Assembly (NCBI RefSeq): GCF_000188055.2
Contig: NZ_AEUZ02000001.1
Coordinates: forward strand, 443,501-507,500
Source: Streptococcus urinalis 2285-97
GTDB lineage: Bacteria > Bacillota > Bacilli > Lactobacillales > Streptococcaceae
Length of the DNA stretch: 64,000 nt
Direction: 5' to 3'
Made by a program: the position numbers and the translations under genes. The first letter of the stretch is position 1. Each line of letters begins with the position of its first letter. The notes under the pieces are model-generated. The model was not told the DNA's origin and made no database searches. It saw only the letters and a list, made by a program, of their open reading frames with translations. This document shows, in pieces, positions 41,070 through 52,308 of the stretch.

Positions 41070-41550
41070 ATACAAGATGACGCTCAAACGGATCATCTGA
41101 AATACCTTTGGAAAGAATCAGATTAGCCCATTCTTTAGCTGAAAACAAACTATGATCTTTATAATTACCACATGATTCAATTGTAGTTCCAGGAACGTCT
41201 TCCCAAGTAATGGTAGAAGCAATTTCTTCAAGACTCGATTTGATAACCTTGGCTATTTCGTTAGTTGTATGTTGTCCCCACATGATAAGATGAAATCCTG
41301 TACGACAACCAAATGGAGAGCAGTCTATCATTCCATCAATTCGCTGTCTGATAAGTTTAGCAAGTAGATGCTCAATTGTATGTAAGCCAGCAGTTTCTAT
41401 GGCATTTTCATTTGGTTGTACCAATCTAATGTCAAAATTAGAAATGATATCACCTTTTGGCCCATTGTCTTCAGAAATCAGACGAACATAAGGTGCTTTT
41501 ACAGCAGTATGATCAAGTTCAAAACTTTCTACAATAACTTCTTTTGTCAT
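41068..41550 (-). CDS. luxS: S-ribosylhomocysteine lyase
   Basis: LuxS cleaves S-ribosylhomocysteine to homocysteine and the AI-2 precursor DPD. The metal site is visible as HTIEH (residues 57-61) plus the cysteine in ESCGNY (127), and the catalytic cysteine is at about 82 ([10 protein letters not shown]). The 160-residue length is exact for the family. It stands alone on the minus strand with AAGGAGAAG upstream. A -10 TATGAT with an upstream TG lies about 40 bases before the start. Confidence 0.97.
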   Translation of the reverse strand: MTKEVIVESFELDHTAVKAPYVRLISEDNGPKGDIISNFDIRLVQPNENAIETAGLHTIEHLLAKLIRQRIDGMIDCSPFGCRTGFHLIMWGQHTTNEIAKVIKSSLEEIASTITWEDVPGTTIESCGNYKDHSLFSAKEWANLILSKGISDDPFERHLV

Positions 41551-41707
41551 TATTCTTCTCCTTTACAATCATTACTTACATCATACCACAAATTAAGAAA
41601 ATGTATTTGCTTTGAACGAATAAATTAAATTGTGAAAACGGATCATTTATGATAAACTTATAGGTAGCTTTCGTATTGAAAACTAAATATTAGATTGAGG
41701 TAAAAAC

Positions 41708-43315
41708 ATGGTAAATGTAATCATTTTGATTGTTTGTGCCCTCATTGGTTTGATAATAGGTTATGCCCTTATTTCAATGAAATTAAAATCATCGAAAGAG
41801 GCAGCAGAACTGACTCTTTTAAATGCAGAACAAGATGCTGTAAATATGCGAGGTCAAGCAGAGCAAGATGCTAATGTCATTCGTCAATCAGCTGAAAGAG
41901 AAAGTAAAGCTCATAAAAAGGAATTACTTTTAGAAGCAAAAGAAGAGTCAAGGAGATATCGCGAAGAGATTGAGAAAGAGTTTAAATCAGAAAGACAAGA
42001 ATTAAAACAAATGGAAGCCCGTCTATCTGAACGTGCGAATTCTCTTGATCGTAAAGATGAAAATCTATCAAGTAAAGAAAAAACACTTGATAGTAAAGAA
42101 CAAAGTCTTTTCGATAGATCTAAACATATTGATGAGCGTTTAGTACAAATTGAACAATTAGAGGAACAAAAAAAAGAAGACCTACAAAAAGTTGCTGCTA
42201 TGACTATTGCAGAAGCAAGAGAAGTTATTTTGATGGAAACTGAAAATAAATTAACTCATGAAATTGCAACTAGAATTAGAGAAGCAGAGCAAGACATTAA
42301 AGATCGTAAAGATAAAATTGCTAAAAATCTACTATCACAGGCGATGCAAAGAATGGCAGGAGAATATGTCACTGAGCAAACCATTACAACAGTTCATTTA
42401 CCTGATGATAGCATGAAAGGTCGTATTATCGGGCGTGAAGGACGCAATATCAGAACTCTAGAGAGTCTAACTGGTATTGACGTTATCATTGATGATACAC
42501 CTGAGGTAGTCGTTTTATCAGGGTTTGATCCAATTAGACGAGAAATTGCGAGAATGACTTTGGAAGCTTTGATAGCTGACGGACGTATTCATCCAGCAAG
42601 AATCGAAGAATTAGTCGAAAAAAATCGTCTTGAAATGGACAACCGAATCCGTGAATATGGTGAAGCTGCAGCATATGAAATTGGTGCTCCAAATCTCCAT
42701 CCAGACCTTATTAAAATAATGGGACGCTTACAATTTAGAACTTCATACGGTCAAAACGTCCTTAGACATTCTGTTGAAGTTGGTAAACTGGCCGGAATAT
42801 TAGCTGGAGAGCTAGGGGAAAATGTTGACTTAGCGAGAAGAGCTGGTTTCCTTCATGATATAGGTAAAGCCATAGATAGAGAAGTTGATGGTAGCCATGT
42901 CGAGATTGGGACAGAATTTGCTAAGAAATACAAGGAACATCCAGTTGTTGTAAATACCATTGCAAGCCACCATGGTGATGTTGAACCTGAAAGCGTTATT
43001 GCAGTCCTTGTAGCTGCTGCAGATGCATTAAGTTCTGCAAGACCAGGTGCTAGAAATGAATCCATGGAAAACTATATCAAACGTTTACGTGATTTGGAAG
43101 AAATTGCAACAAGCTTTGATGGTGTTCAAAATAGTTTTGCCTTACAAGCTGGACGGGAAATTAGAATTATGGTTAAACCAGAAAAAATTTCCGATGATGA
43201 GGTTGTTGTTCTTTCCCATAAAGTTAGAGAAAAGATTGAAAATAATCTTGAATATCCAGGAAATATCAAAGTCACTGTTATCCGTGAATTACGAGCAATT
43301 GATTTTGCAAAATAA
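41708..43315 (+). CDS. rny: Ribonuclease Y
   Basis: RNase Y is a membrane-anchored endoribonuclease that starts mRNA decay. The N-terminal helix (about residues 3-24) is followed by a long charged coiled coil (25-200), a KH domain ([17 protein letters not shown]) and an HD phosphohydrolase domain ([13 protein letters not shown]). The 535-residue length is typical. TTGTGA and TAAACT, 17 bases apart, form a likely promoter about 40 bases upstream of the ATG. A terminator follows. Confidence 0.95.
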   Translation: MVNVIILIVCALIGLIIGYALISMKLKSSKEAAELTLLNAEQDAVNMRGQAEQDANVIRQSAERESKAHKKELLLEAKEESRRYREEIEKEFKSERQELKQMEARLSERANSLDRKDENLSSKEKTLDSKEQSLFDRSKHIDERLVQIEQLEEQKKEDLQKVAAMTIAEAREVILMETENKLTHEIATRIREAEQDIKDRKDKIAKNLLSQAMQRMAGEYVTEQTITTVHLPDDSMKGRIIGREGRNIRTLESLTGIDVIIDDTPEVVVLSGFDPIRREIARMTLEALIADGRIHPARIEELVEKNRLEMDNRIREYGEAAAYEIGAPNLHPDLIKIMGRLQFRTSYGQNVLRHSVEVGKLAGILAGELGENVDLARRAGFLHDIGKAIDREVDGSHVEIGTEFAKKYKEHPVVVNTIASHHGDVEPESVIAVLVAAADALSSARPGARNESMENYIKRLRDLEEIATSFDGVQNSFALQAGREIRIMVKPEKISDDEVVVLSHKVREKIENNLEYPGNIKVTVIRELRAIDFAK

Positions 43316-43316
43316 G

Positions 43317-43343
43317 AGAAAGGGAAATCCCTTTCTTTTTTTG
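43317..43343 (+). terminator. Terminator after rny
   Basis: GAGAAAGGGA and CCCTTTCTTTTTTT with an AAT loop. Confidence 0.88.
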
Positions 43344-43364
43344 ATTTGAAGCGCCTATCAGTAA

Positions 43365-44057
<693 letters not shown>

Positions 44058-44079
44058 ATAAGAAAAGAGAATAAATATT

Positions 44080-44397
44080 ATGATGTTAAAACCTTCAATT
44101 GATACTTTATTAGATAAAGTACCATCAAAATACTCACTCGTTATTCTACAAGCAAAACGTGCACATGAATTGGAAGCTGGAGCTAATCCAACTCAAGATT
44201 TTAAGTCTGTAAAATCAACACTCAGAGCTTTAGAAGAAATTGAGTCAGGCAAAGTTGTGATTCATCCAGATCCATCAGCAAAAAGAGCAGCTGTAAAAGC
44301 AAAAATGCAAGCTGAGAAAGTTGCTAAAGAAGAAGAAGAACGTAAAATTAAAGAGCAAATTGCTAAAGAAAAAGAAGAAGAAGGAGAAAAAATCTAA
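44080..44397 (+). CDS. rpoZ: RNA polymerase omega subunit
   Basis: Omega helps assemble and stabilise RNA polymerase. The 105 residues begin [20 protein letters not shown], with the conserved [14 protein letters not shown] helix, and end in a long Lys/Glu-rich tail. Two ATGs lie in tandem (44080 and 44083). It sits 22 bases after gmk. A hairpin with a T run overlaps its stop codon and may attenuate read-through to priA. Confidence 0.94.
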   Translation: MMLKPSIDTLLDKVPSKYSLVILQAKRAHELEAGANPTQDFKSVKSTLRALEEIESGKVVIHPDPSAKRAAVKAKMQAEKVAKEEEERKIKEQIAKEKEEEGEKI

Positions 44398-44421
44398 GGT
44401 TTTCATAATCTTAGATTTTTC
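44389..44421 (+). terminator. Hairpin/terminator-like element at the rpoZ stop
   Basis: AAATCTAAG and CTTAGATTTTT form a 9-bp stem with an 11-base loop. It overlaps the rpoZ end and precedes priA by 20 bases, so it may act as a partial terminator. Confidence 0.6.
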
Positions 44422-44441
44422 GTATTAAAAAGAGGTTTATC

Positions 44442-46835
44442 ATGGCAAATAAAATAGCACATATTATTGTTGACATACCTTTGATGCAGACAGATAAGCC
44501 ATTTTCTTACCTTATTCCAGAATCTTTAGAGTCAATGGTAAAACTTGGTTCTCGTGTTCATGTTCCATTTGGCAATGGAAATAGATTACTCCAAGGGTTT
44601 GTTATTGGAATAAGAAACTATAGTGCCGATGATCAACATCTCAAAAGAATAGATTCTGTTTTAGATGACCAACCTGTCTTAAATGAAGACCAGCTGAACT
44701 TAGCTGAAGCAATTAGGCATAAGGTGTTTTCTTATAAGATCTCTATACTGAAGTCAATGATTCCCAACTTACTCAATTCTGATTATGATAGAGAGTTAAG
44801 GGCAGCTCCTAATCTTTCAGATGAGGACAGATTATCTTTATTTGGAAAAAAAGAAACCGTCCTTTTTTCACAGTTAGATCAGTCAAAACAAAATAAAGCA
44901 CGTTTATTAATACAAGCAAAATACATCTCTTCACGCTATCTAGCAAAAGATAAAAAACGTTATAAGACAATTCAGCTCTATGAAGTAGACAGCGCCAGTT
45001 TAGAAACTATTGAGATATCAAATAGAGCAAAAAAAAGACAGGCTTTAAAGGAGTATTTACTTTCTGGAAATCAATCTGGAAAGCTTTCGCAACTTAAAGA
45101 ACTATTCTCAAGAGATGTAGTATCTTATTTTATAAAACACCATTTGATTAACATTAAAGAAGTTAATATTAATCGAAGTGAACAATATTTTGATAACATT
45201 ACCCAAACATCTTTTTTAGATTTAAATGCTGAGCAAGAAAATGCGGTATCAAAGATTTCAGCAAGTATTGGAATGGATTCCAAACCTTTTTTACTTGAAG
45301 GTATTACAGGCTCAGGGAAAACAGAAGTTTACTTACATATTATTGATGCTGTTCTAAAACAAGGAAAGACAGCCATCGTATTAGTTCCTGAAATTTCATT
45401 AACGCCACAAATGACAAAACGCTTTATATCACGATTTGGAGAAAAGGTAGCAATTATGCATTCAGGTTTATCAGATGGTGAAAAATTTGATGAATGGCGA
45501 AAAATCAAGTCAAATCAAGCAAAAGTCGTTGTCGGTGCTCGTTCAGCTATATTTTCACCACTCGAAAATATAGGTGCTATCATTATTGATGAAGAACATG
45601 AAGCTAGTTATAAACAAGAATCAAATCCAAGATACCATGCCAGAGACGTTGCCTTGATAAGGGCAAAATCGCATAAAGCTGCTCTTGTCCTCGGATCAGC
45701 AACGCCAAGTATTGAAAGTCGTGCGAGAGCTAGCAAAGGAAGGTATGAATTTTTACAACTTACCAAACGAGCTAATCCTCAAGCTAAGATTCCTAAAGTC
45801 GATATCGTTGATTTTAGAGACTATTTAGGACAACAAGAAACATCAAATTATACCCCTTATTTATTAGATAAAATTGCGGATCGTCTAAATAAAAATGAAC
45901 AAATTGTACTTTTACTAAATAGAAGAGGCTATTCTAGCTTTGTCATGTGTCGTGAATGTGGTTATGTTGACCAATGTCCAAATTGTGATATCTCTTTAAC
46001 CTTACATATGGACACAAAAACAATGAATTGTCATTATTGTGGTTTCCAAAAGCCAATTCCAAGATTTTGCCCTAATTGTCAGAGTTCTAGTATTCGTTAT
46101 TATGGCTCTGGGACACAAAAAGCTTATGATGAATTAAGTGAACTCTTTCCACAAGCCCGCATTTCAAGAATGGATGTCGATACAACTCGCCAAAAGGGTT
46201 CTCATGAAAAAATCTTAACACAATTTGGAAAGGGAGAATCTGATATACTTCTTGGTACTCAAATGATAGCTAAAGGCTTAGATTTTCCTAATGTAACACT
46301 TGTTGGCGTATTGAATGCTGATACCTCACTAAACTTACCTGATTTTAGATCTTCAGAAAGAACATTTCAATTATTAATGCAAGTTGCTGGTAGAGCTGGG
46401 CGTGCGGAAAAATCAGGTGAAGTTGTTATTCAAACCTATAATCCAAATCATTATGCAATTAAACTCGCCAAAGAACAAGATTATGAAGCATTTTATCAAT
46501 ATGAAATGGCAATTAGAAAACAAATGGCATATCCACCCTATTACTTCACAGTGGGATTGACCTTATCTCATACTTCTGAAGAAATGGCGATGCAAAAAAG
46601 CTATGAAGTAATGGAAATGCTAAGGCAAGGTCTAACGGATAAAGTTAGAATTTTAGGACCAACGCCAAAACCTATTGCTAGAACACATAACTTATACCAT
46701 TTTCAAATTTTAATTAAATATCGCTTTGAAGAACATTTAGAAGAAAATCTTAATCAAATTCTCAATTGGACACAGGAAAAAGCCAATCAGAAAGTAAGAG
46801 TTATTATCGATAATGAACCACAAAACCTATTGTAA
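44442..46835 (+). CDS. priA: Primosomal replication restart helicase PriA
   Basis: PriA reloads the replication machinery at collapsed forks. The 797 residues comprise an N-terminal DNA-binding domain, Walker A GITGSGKTE at about 287-295, DEEH, and paired zinc-binding clusters (CRECGYVDQCPNC and CHYCGFQKPIPRFCPNC). The C-terminal helicase motif is QVAGRAGRAEKSGEV. AGAGG precedes the ATG. In many streptococci fmt follows almost at once; here 461 bases intervene. Confidence 0.95.
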   Translation: MANKIAHIIVDIPLMQTDKPFSYLIPESLESMVKLGSRVHVPFGNGNRLLQGFVIGIRNYSADDQHLKRIDSVLDDQPVLNEDQLNLAEAIRHKVFSYKISILKSMIPNLLNSDYDRELRAAPNLSDEDRLSLFGKKETVLFSQLDQSKQNKARLLIQAKYISSRYLAKDKKRYKTIQLYEVDSASLETIEISNRAKKRQALKEYLLSGNQSGKLSQLKELFSRDVVSYFIKHHLINIKEVNINRSEQYFDNITQTSFLDLNAEQENAVSKISASIGMDSKPFLLEGITGSGKTEVYLHIIDAVLKQGKTAIVLVPEISLTPQMTKRFISRFGEKVAIMHSGLSDGEKFDEWRKIKSNQAKVVVGARSAIFSPLENIGAIIIDEEHEASYKQESNPRYHARDVALIRAKSHKAALVLGSATPSIESRARASKGRYEFLQLTKRANPQAKIPKVDIVDFRDYLGQQETSNYTPYLLDKIADRLNKNEQIVLLLNRRGYSSFVMCRECGYVDQCPNCDISLTLHMDTKTMNCHYCGFQKPIPRFCPNCQSSSIRYYGSGTQKAYDELSELFPQARISRMDVDTTRQKGSHEKILTQFGKGESDILLGTQMIAKGLDFPNVTLVGVLNADTSLNLPDFRSSERTFQLLMQVAGRAGRAEKSGEVVIQTYNPNHYAIKLAKEQDYEAFYQYEMAIRKQMAYPPYYFTVGLTLSHTSEEMAMQKSYEVMEMLRQGLTDKVRILGPTPKPIARTHNLYHFQILIKYRFEEHLEENLNQILNWTQEKANQKVRVIIDNEPQNLL

Positions 46836-46920
46836 GACAAAAAAGCTATTACTATTTTTATACAGGGCTGGGTCTTAATCCTTCTTATGAATTTTTTTAG
46901 TATTCTTAGATGAGGATGAA

Positions 46921-47121
46921 TTGTCACTATATCCTATTCGAACAAGTTTATGGAAAGATATTTTTAAAGAGTTATCATTGGTTGGTTTCTTTACTAGTAA
47001 TAGTTCTTGGAATATCTGGTTAATGACAGTTGTCATAAATTATAGTTATACTCGTTCTCTTACCAAACAATACCCATCACTTAATGCCTATCTTAAAAAT
47101 AACCGCAAGCGACGCAATTGA
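46921..47121 (+). CDS. Unrecognised short open frame between priA and fmt
   Basis: This 66-residue frame starts at TTG with GAGG five bases upstream; the frame is open back to 46891. The sequence is aromatic and mildly hydrophobic in the middle (SSWNIWLMTVVINYSY) and ends in a basic tail (LKNNRKRRN). I do not recognise it. It looks as if it could be the C-terminal remnant of a longer membrane protein, because it lacks a clear ATG and a complete domain. It may also be chance coding. Confidence 0.35.
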   Translation: MSLYPIRTSLWKDIFKELSLVGFFTSNSSWNIWLMTVVINYSYTRSLTKQYPSLNAYLKNNRKRRN

Positions 47122-47249
47122 AAAGAATTGTTATAATGAAAATAGCTTTCGATTTGTTGCTAATTATAAAATGGATAAAATATACACTAAATCATTGTAA
47201 TCAAAATGTAGTTTGATTAAATAACTTATTATATAGAGAAAGGAATAAT

Positions 47250-47287
47250 AAGCTCATAACTTTTATGGCATAGAGGTTCATGAGCTT
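47250..47287 (+). promoter_or_regulatory. Hairpin between Shine-Dalgarno and fmt start
   Basis: AAGCTCATAAC pairs with GTTCATGAGCTT (11 bp with one bulged C) around a 15-base loop. AGAAAGGA at 47237-47244 lies on its 5' side and the fmt ATG (47297) on its 3' side. Folding would bring the two within about 14 bases. No closer ribosome site is visible. Confidence 0.5.
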
Positions 47288-47296
47288 GAAATCATT

Positions 47297-48232
47297 ATGA
47301 CAAAATTATTATTTATGGGTACTCCAGAGTTCTCAGCTACTGTATTAAGAGGTTTGCTTTTAGATGGTCGTTATGAGATATTAGCAGTTATTACACAACC
47401 TGATAGGGCAGTGGGGCGTAAAAAGCAAATTAAGATGACCCCTGTTAAGGAAGTTGCTCTTGAACATAACATTCCTATTTATCAACCAGAAAAATTATCA
47501 GAGTCAAAAGAACTTGATGAGATAATGTCTTTAGGTGCCGATGGCATTGTTACAGCAGCATTTGGACAGTTTTTACCAAGTAAGTTACTCAATTCAGTTA
47601 CTTTTTCAGTCAATGTCCATGCTTCTTTACTTCCCAAATATCGAGGTGGTGCACCTATTCATTATGCGATTATTAATGGTGAAAAAGAAGCAGGCGTTAC
47701 TATCATGGAAATGGTAAAAGGAATGGATGCAGGAGATATGGTCGCAAAAGCTAGTATCTCTATAGAAGATACTGATAATGTTGGTACTATGTTTGAAAAA
47801 TTAGCTGTGGTTGGTAGAGATTTATTATTGAAGACATTACCAGATTACATTTCTGGAAATATAGCACCTGAAAAACAAGATCATACTAAGGCAACTTTTT
47901 CACCTAATATCTCACCTGAAGAAGAACGTATTGATTGGCATGGAAATGCAAGACAAATTTTCAATAAAGTAAGAGGGATGAATCCATGGCCAGTGGCTCA
48001 TACCTTATTAAATGGTGAACGTTTTAAAATTTACCAAGTTAAAGAAGTAAAAGGTCAAGGACAAGCAGGTCATATTATTGCAAAAACGAAAGATCAATTG
48101 ATTGTTGCAACTGGTCAAGGAGCAGTTGCACTAGAAGTTGTTCAACCAGCAGGAAAACCCAAAATGTTGATTAAAGATTTCCTTAATGGGCTAGGGAGAC
48201 AATTAGAAGTAGGTGATTCTTTTGGCCAATGA
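47297..48232 (+). CDS. fmt: Methionyl-tRNA formyltransferase
   Basis: Fmt formylates initiator Met-tRNA using 10-formyltetrahydrofolate. The N-terminus [20 protein letters not shown] fixes the start. The catalytic region includes [20 protein letters not shown], and the C-terminal OB-like domain follows from about residue 205. The 311 residues are full length. The 3' end overlaps rsmB by about 20 bases. There is no ordinary ribosome site at the ATG. Confidence 0.95.
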   Translation: MTKLLFMGTPEFSATVLRGLLLDGRYEILAVITQPDRAVGRKKQIKMTPVKEVALEHNIPIYQPEKLSESKELDEIMSLGADGIVTAAFGQFLPSKLLNSVTFSVNVHASLLPKYRGGAPIHYAIINGEKEAGVTIMEMVKGMDAGDMVAKASISIEDTDNVGTMFEKLAVVGRDLLLKTLPDYISGNIAPEKQDHTKATFSPNISPEEERIDWHGNARQIFNKVRGMNPWPVAHTLLNGERFKIYQVKEVKGQGQAGHIIAKTKDQLIVATGQGAVALEVVQPAGKPKMLIKDFLNGLGRQLEVGDSFGQ

Positions 48233-49544
48233 TTGGAAAAGGTGGACAAGAGGACAAGCTTTGGCTATTATTGAGTCTATTTTTGAAGAGGATGCTTATT
48301 CTAACATTGCTCTAAATCAGTGGTTAAAAGCTAGTCAATTGTCAGAAAAAGATAAAAGCTTAGTGACTGAAATTGTTTATGGAACAGTTGCAAGAAAAAT
48401 GACCCTAGAATGGTATTTGTCACATTATATTGAGGATAGAGAAAAGATTGAAAAATGGGTTTATTATTTATTATTGCTAAGTCTATACCAGATTATTTAT
48501 TTGGATAAAATACCCAACCATGCGGTTGTCAATGAAGCTGTTAATATTGCAAAAAATAGAGGCAATAGAAAGGGTGCAGAAAAGTATGTCAACGCCATCC
48601 TTAGAAAAATAACGCAAGAAGAACTTCCAGATATTCATTCTATTAAAAGGAAGAATAAGAAATACTCTATTTTATATTCTATCCCAGTTTGGTTAGTTAA
48701 AAAGTTAATGGATCAGTTTGGTGAACAACGCGCCAAAGCTATTATGGAAAGCTTATTTCAAAGGAGTAAAGCTAGTATACGAGTAACTGATGTCTCTAAA
48801 CTTGAAAGTATTCAGACCCTGACAAATACTCAAAAATCACAACTTTCAACTGTTGGTCTTGTTAAAGAACATGGAAATTTCTCAACTGATGCCTTATTTC
48901 TGAAAGGGGAAATAACCATTCAAGACGAAAGTAGTCAATTGGTAGCTCCAACTTTAAAGATTGAAAATAATGATATTATTCTTGATGCCTGTAGTGCACC
49001 TGGTGGAAAAACCGTTCACATGGCTTCTTATTTAACAAATGGTCGAGTAATAGCTTTAGATTTATACCAACATAAACTTAATCTTGTCAATGATAATGCT
49101 AAAAGACTTCATCTTAGCGATAAAATAGAAACAAAACAATTAGATGCTAGAAAAGTTCATGAAGTATTTTCTGCTGACAGCTTTGATAAGATACTAGTAG
49201 ATGCTCCTTGTTCTGGAATTGGATTGATAAGGCGAAAACCTGATATTAAGTACCAAAAATCAACATTGGATTTTCAAAATCTACAAGCAATCCAGCTAGA
49301 GATATTGTCTAGTGTTTGTCAAACCATTAAAAAAGGTGGTATAATAACCTATAGCACTTGCACAATCTTTGATGAAGAAAACTTCCAAGTTATTAATTCT
49401 TTCTTGGAAACACATCCAAATTTTGAACAAGTAAATTTAAATCATAGACAAAAAGATATTGTGAGAGACGGTTGTATTGCCATTACACCTGAGCAATATC
49501 AAACAGATGGTTTCTTTATTGCACAAGTAAAACGCGTCTGGTAA
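48213..49544 (+). CDS. rsmB: 16S rRNA (cytosine967-C5)-methyltransferase
   Basis: RsmB (Sun/Fmu) methylates C967 of 16S rRNA. An N-terminal NusB-like RNA-binding domain (about residues 10-145) is followed by a Rossmann methyltransferase domain with [14 protein letters not shown], the DAPCSGIG motif and [12 protein letters not shown], which carry the two cysteines of this family. The start overlaps fmt; ATG 48213 is possible, but TTG 48222 (reading MANDWKRW) fits homologue lengths equally well. It leads into stp. Confidence 0.93.
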   Translation: MILLANDWKRWTRGQALAIIESIFEEDAYSNIALNQWLKASQLSEKDKSLVTEIVYGTVARKMTLEWYLSHYIEDREKIEKWVYYLLLLSLYQIIYLDKIPNHAVVNEAVNIAKNRGNRKGAEKYVNAILRKITQEELPDIHSIKRKNKKYSILYSIPVWLVKKLMDQFGEQRAKAIMESLFQRSKASIRVTDVSKLESIQTLTNTQKSQLSTVGLVKEHGNFSTDALFLKGEITIQDESSQLVAPTLKIENNDIILDACSAPGGKTVHMASYLTNGRVIALDLYQHKLNLVNDNAKRLHLSDKIETKQLDARKVHEVFSADSFDKILVDAPCSGIGLIRRKPDIKYQKSTLDFQNLQAIQLEILSSVCQTIKKGGIITYSTCTIFDEENFQVINSFLETHPNFEQVNLNHRQKDIVRDGCIAITPEQYQTDGFFIAQVKRVW

Positions 49545-49550
49545 TATCTA

Positions 49551-49583
49551 GGAGGAACTGACATCGTCAGAAAAAATATTATG
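49551..49583 (+). promoter_or_regulatory. Shine-Dalgarno separated from the stp start by a hairpin
   Basis: GGAGGA (49551-49556) is the only good ribosome site, 24 bases before the stp ATG at 49581. CTGACATCGTCAG (49558-49570) is a perfect 5-bp inverted repeat between them. If folded, the effective spacing drops to about 12 bases. Confidence 0.5.
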
Positions 49584-50318
49584 AAAATTTCACTTATAAC
49601 AGATATTGGGCAGAAACGCTCAAATAACCAAGATTTTATCAATAAATTTGATAACAAAAGCGGTATTACTTTGGTCGTTTTGGCTGATGGTATGGGCGGA
49701 CATAGAGCTGGAAATATCGCTAGTGAGATGACTGTGACAGATCTTGGTCGCGAATGGGTAAGTACAGAATTTACAGAATTAAGTCAGATTAGAGATTGGA
49801 TGCTTGTTACTATTGAAGCTGAGAATCAAAAAATTTATCAATTAGGACAATCTGATGATTATAAAGGTATGGGGACAACTGTTGAAGCAATAGCCTTGGT
49901 TGAAGATAGTGCCATCTATGCTCACATCGGAGATTCTAGAATTGGTTTGGTTAGAGCTGATCATTACCAACTGCTAACAAGTGATCATTCATTGGTAAAT
50001 GAACTTGTTAAAGCTGGTCAAATAACTGAAGAAGAAGCAGCCAGTCATCCACAAAAAAATATTATTACGCAATCTATTGGGCAATCAAATCCTGTTGAAT
50101 TGGATTTAGGTATTCAATTACTTGAAAAAGATGATTATCTTGTAATCAATAGTGATGGTTTAACCAATATGATTTCAAACACAGATATTGTATCGGTTTT
50201 ACAATCTGATAGAAGTTTAGATGAAAAAAATCAAGAGTTAATAACTCTTGCAAACCAAAATGGTGGTTTAGATAATATAACAGTAGCCTTGATTCATAAT
50301 GAAAGTGAGGAAGAATAA
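49581..50318 (+). CDS. stp: PP2C-type serine/threonine phosphatase
   Basis: Stp (PppL) removes phosphate from Ser/Thr residues placed by the neighbouring Stk kinase. The 245-residue metal-dependent phosphatase shows SNNQDF, the metal-binding [28 protein letters not shown] and [11 protein letters not shown]. Its stop shares one base with the stk start, so phosphatase and kinase are coupled. The ATG lies 24 bases from the only good Shine-Dalgarno, with a hairpin between them. Confidence 0.95.
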   Translation: MKISLITDIGQKRSNNQDFINKFDNKSGITLVVLADGMGGHRAGNIASEMTVTDLGREWVSTEFTELSQIRDWMLVTIEAENQKIYQLGQSDDYKGMGTTVEAIALVEDSAIYAHIGDSRIGLVRADHYQLLTSDHSLVNELVKAGQITEEEAASHPQKNIITQSIGQSNPVELDLGIQLLEKDDYLVINSDGLTNMISNTDIVSVLQSDRSLDEKNQELITLANQNGGLDNITVALIHNESEEE

Positions 50319-52219
50319 TGATACAGATTGGCAAATTATTTGCTGGTCGTTATCGTATTCTAAAATCTATCGGACGTGGTGGTATGGCGGATGTATATCT
50401 GGCCAATGACTTGATATTAGATAATGAAGAAGTTGCGATTAAAGTGCTTCGAACCAATTATCAAACAGATCAAGTTGCAGTTGCTCGCTTCCAGCGTGAA
50501 GCTAGAGCCATGGCAGAATTGAATCATCCTAATATTGTTGCAATCCGTGACATTGGTGAAGAAGACGGTCAGCAATTTCTAGTAATGGAATATGTTGATG
50601 GTGCTGATTTGAAAAAATATATTCAAGATCATGCACCACTATCTAATACGGAAGTTGTTAGAATCATGGAAGAAGTTCTCTCGGCCATGAATCTAGCACA
50701 TCAAAAGGGAATAGTTCATCGAGATTTAAAACCTCAAAATATTTTACTTACGAAAAATGGAACAGTAAAAGTAACAGACTTTGGGATTGCAGTTGCATTT
50801 GCTGAAACAAGTCTAACACAAACTAATTCTATGTTAGGTAGTGTACACTATCTATCGCCAGAGCAAGCTAGAGGATCTAAAGCAACAGTTCAAAGTGACA
50901 TATATGCAATGGGTATAATGCTCTTTGAAATGTTGACAGGTCATATACCTTACGATGGGGACAGTGCTGTAACTATAGCTTTACAACATTTTCAGAAACC
51001 ACTCCCATCAATTCTAGAAGAAAATAGTAATGTCCCACAAGCTCTTGAAAATGTCGTTATTAAAGCTACAGCAAAGAAGTTGGCAGATCGTTATTCATCG
51101 ACTTTTGAAATGAGTCGAGATTTAATGACAGCATTAAGTTATAATCGTAGTCGTGAGAAAAAACTTGTTTTTCAAGATTCTGAGAATACTAAACCACTTC
51201 CAAAAGTTGTTCCTGTACCAAGTCAGAACAATCCTGATCAATTATTGAAAAAGCAAAAGGGTGCTCAAGAAGAACAAGCTATAAAAGAAGACACGCTAGC
51301 TACACCAGTTAATAAACCTAAGAAGCGTAAGAAAAGATTCATAGGAACTTTCTTTAAAGTATTATTTGCCTTATTTACGGTTGGTGTTGCCTTATTTGCC
51401 TTTTTAGTATTAACAAAACCTTCAATTGCGACAGTACCAAATGTACAAGGCCTTAGTTTAAATTCTGCCAAGTCAAAAATTACTTCTGCAGGATTAAAAG
51501 TTGGTAGCATTAAAGAAGTTGAAAGTAGCAAAATTTCTGAAGGTTATGTGGTCAAAACTAATCCAAGTATTGGTTCTAAAACTCATGAAGGCAATAAAAT
51601 CAACCTTTATGTTTCAGTAGGGAATTCTAGTTTTGAAATGCCTGATTATACTGGAAAAGATTACAATCAGGCAGTATCTGATTTAGTTGATCAATATGGT
51701 GTGAAGAAATCAAAAATTAAAATTAAAAAAGTGGCTACAACTGATTATGATGAAGGAACTGTGATAAGTCAATCACCATCCAAAGGAGACAAATTTAATC
51801 CTAATGGTAGTTCAAAAATCACCTTAACAGTAGCTATCAGTGATACCGCAACGATGCCTGCATTGACTGATATGACCTATTCTGATGCTGTTGACACATT
51901 AACAAGTCTAGGAATTTCATCTTCTAGAATTAAAGTGTACACTCCAAGTTCAAGTTCTCAAAAGGGTTATGTTGAAGTAAGTTCACCTTCACCTTCAGCT
52001 GTTATTAGTAGTCAAACACCTTATTATGGTACAGCTATCAGTACAACTGAAAATACGGAAATTAGTTTATATTTATATTCTGATAATACTTCAGCAAGTC
52101 AATCATCAAGTAGTCAAGAAACGAGTTCAACAAGTAGTAGTTCACAATCGTCAACTAGCACATCTAGTTCAACAACAAGTGAAACTTCAGAATCTACTAG
52201 TTCAAATGAACAACCTTAA
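50318..52219 (+). CDS. stk: PASTA-domain serine/threonine protein kinase
   Basis: Stk (StkP/PknB) is the eukaryotic-type kinase that senses wall fragments and phosphorylates division proteins such as MapZ. It has the glycine loop [10 protein letters not shown], catalytic K42, HRDLKPQN (D136) and DFGIA. A membrane helix lies at about 347-369. I count three PASTA repeats outside (starting near PNVQGLS, PDYTGKD and PALTDMT), then a Ser/Thr-only tail of about 45 residues. It forms a two-gene unit with stp and is followed by a terminator. Confidence 0.95.
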   Translation: MIQIGKLFAGRYRILKSIGRGGMADVYLANDLILDNEEVAIKVLRTNYQTDQVAVARFQREARAMAELNHPNIVAIRDIGEEDGQQFLVMEYVDGADLKKYIQDHAPLSNTEVVRIMEEVLSAMNLAHQKGIVHRDLKPQNILLTKNGTVKVTDFGIAVAFAETSLTQTNSMLGSVHYLSPEQARGSKATVQSDIYAMGIMLFEMLTGHIPYDGDSAVTIALQHFQKPLPSILEENSNVPQALENVVIKATAKKLADRYSSTFEMSRDLMTALSYNRSREKKLVFQDSENTKPLPKVVPVPSQNNPDQLLKKQKGAQEEQAIKEDTLATPVNKPKKRKKRFIGTFFKVLFALFTVGVALFAFLVLTKPSIATVPNVQGLSLNSAKSKITSAGLKVGSIKEVESSKISEGYVVKTNPSIGSKTHEGNKINLYVSVGNSSFEMPDYTGKDYNQAVSDLVDQYGVKKSKIKIKKVATTDYDEGTVISQSPSKGDKFNPNGSSKITLTVAISDTATMPALTDMTYSDAVDTLTSLGISSSRIKVYTPSSSSQKGYVEVSSPSPSAVISSQTPYYGTAISTTENTEISLYLYSDNTSASQSSSSQETSSTSSSSQSSTSTSSSTTSETSESTSSNEQP

Positions 52220-52243
52220 AAAGCACTCTAAGTGCTTTTTTTT
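52217..52243 (+). terminator. Terminator after stk
   Basis: AAAAAGCACT and AGTGCTTTTTTT with a CTA loop, starting at the stk stop. Confidence 0.88.
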
Positions 52244-52308
52244 CTATTTAAATGATGATGAAAATTCTAATGTTTTTTGTTAAAATAGCAGAGTAAGTGA
52301 GGAACCTA

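Larger units (their letters stand above)
46836..47296 (+). other. Non-core insert between priA and fmt
   Basis: This is a 461-base stretch that breaks up an otherwise compact operon. It contains one short open frame of unknown origin (46921-47121), an AT-rich spacer, and a hairpin just before fmt. I see no inverted terminal repeats, target-site duplication or transposase remnant. It may be a decayed insertion or a lineage-specific regulatory region. Confidence 0.5.

Noticed and set aside
47265..47273. A minimal ATG-GCA-TAG frame in the loop of the fmt hairpin, as a possible leader peptide
   Set aside because: Two codons only, and its spacing to the upstream ribosome site is too long; probably chance.
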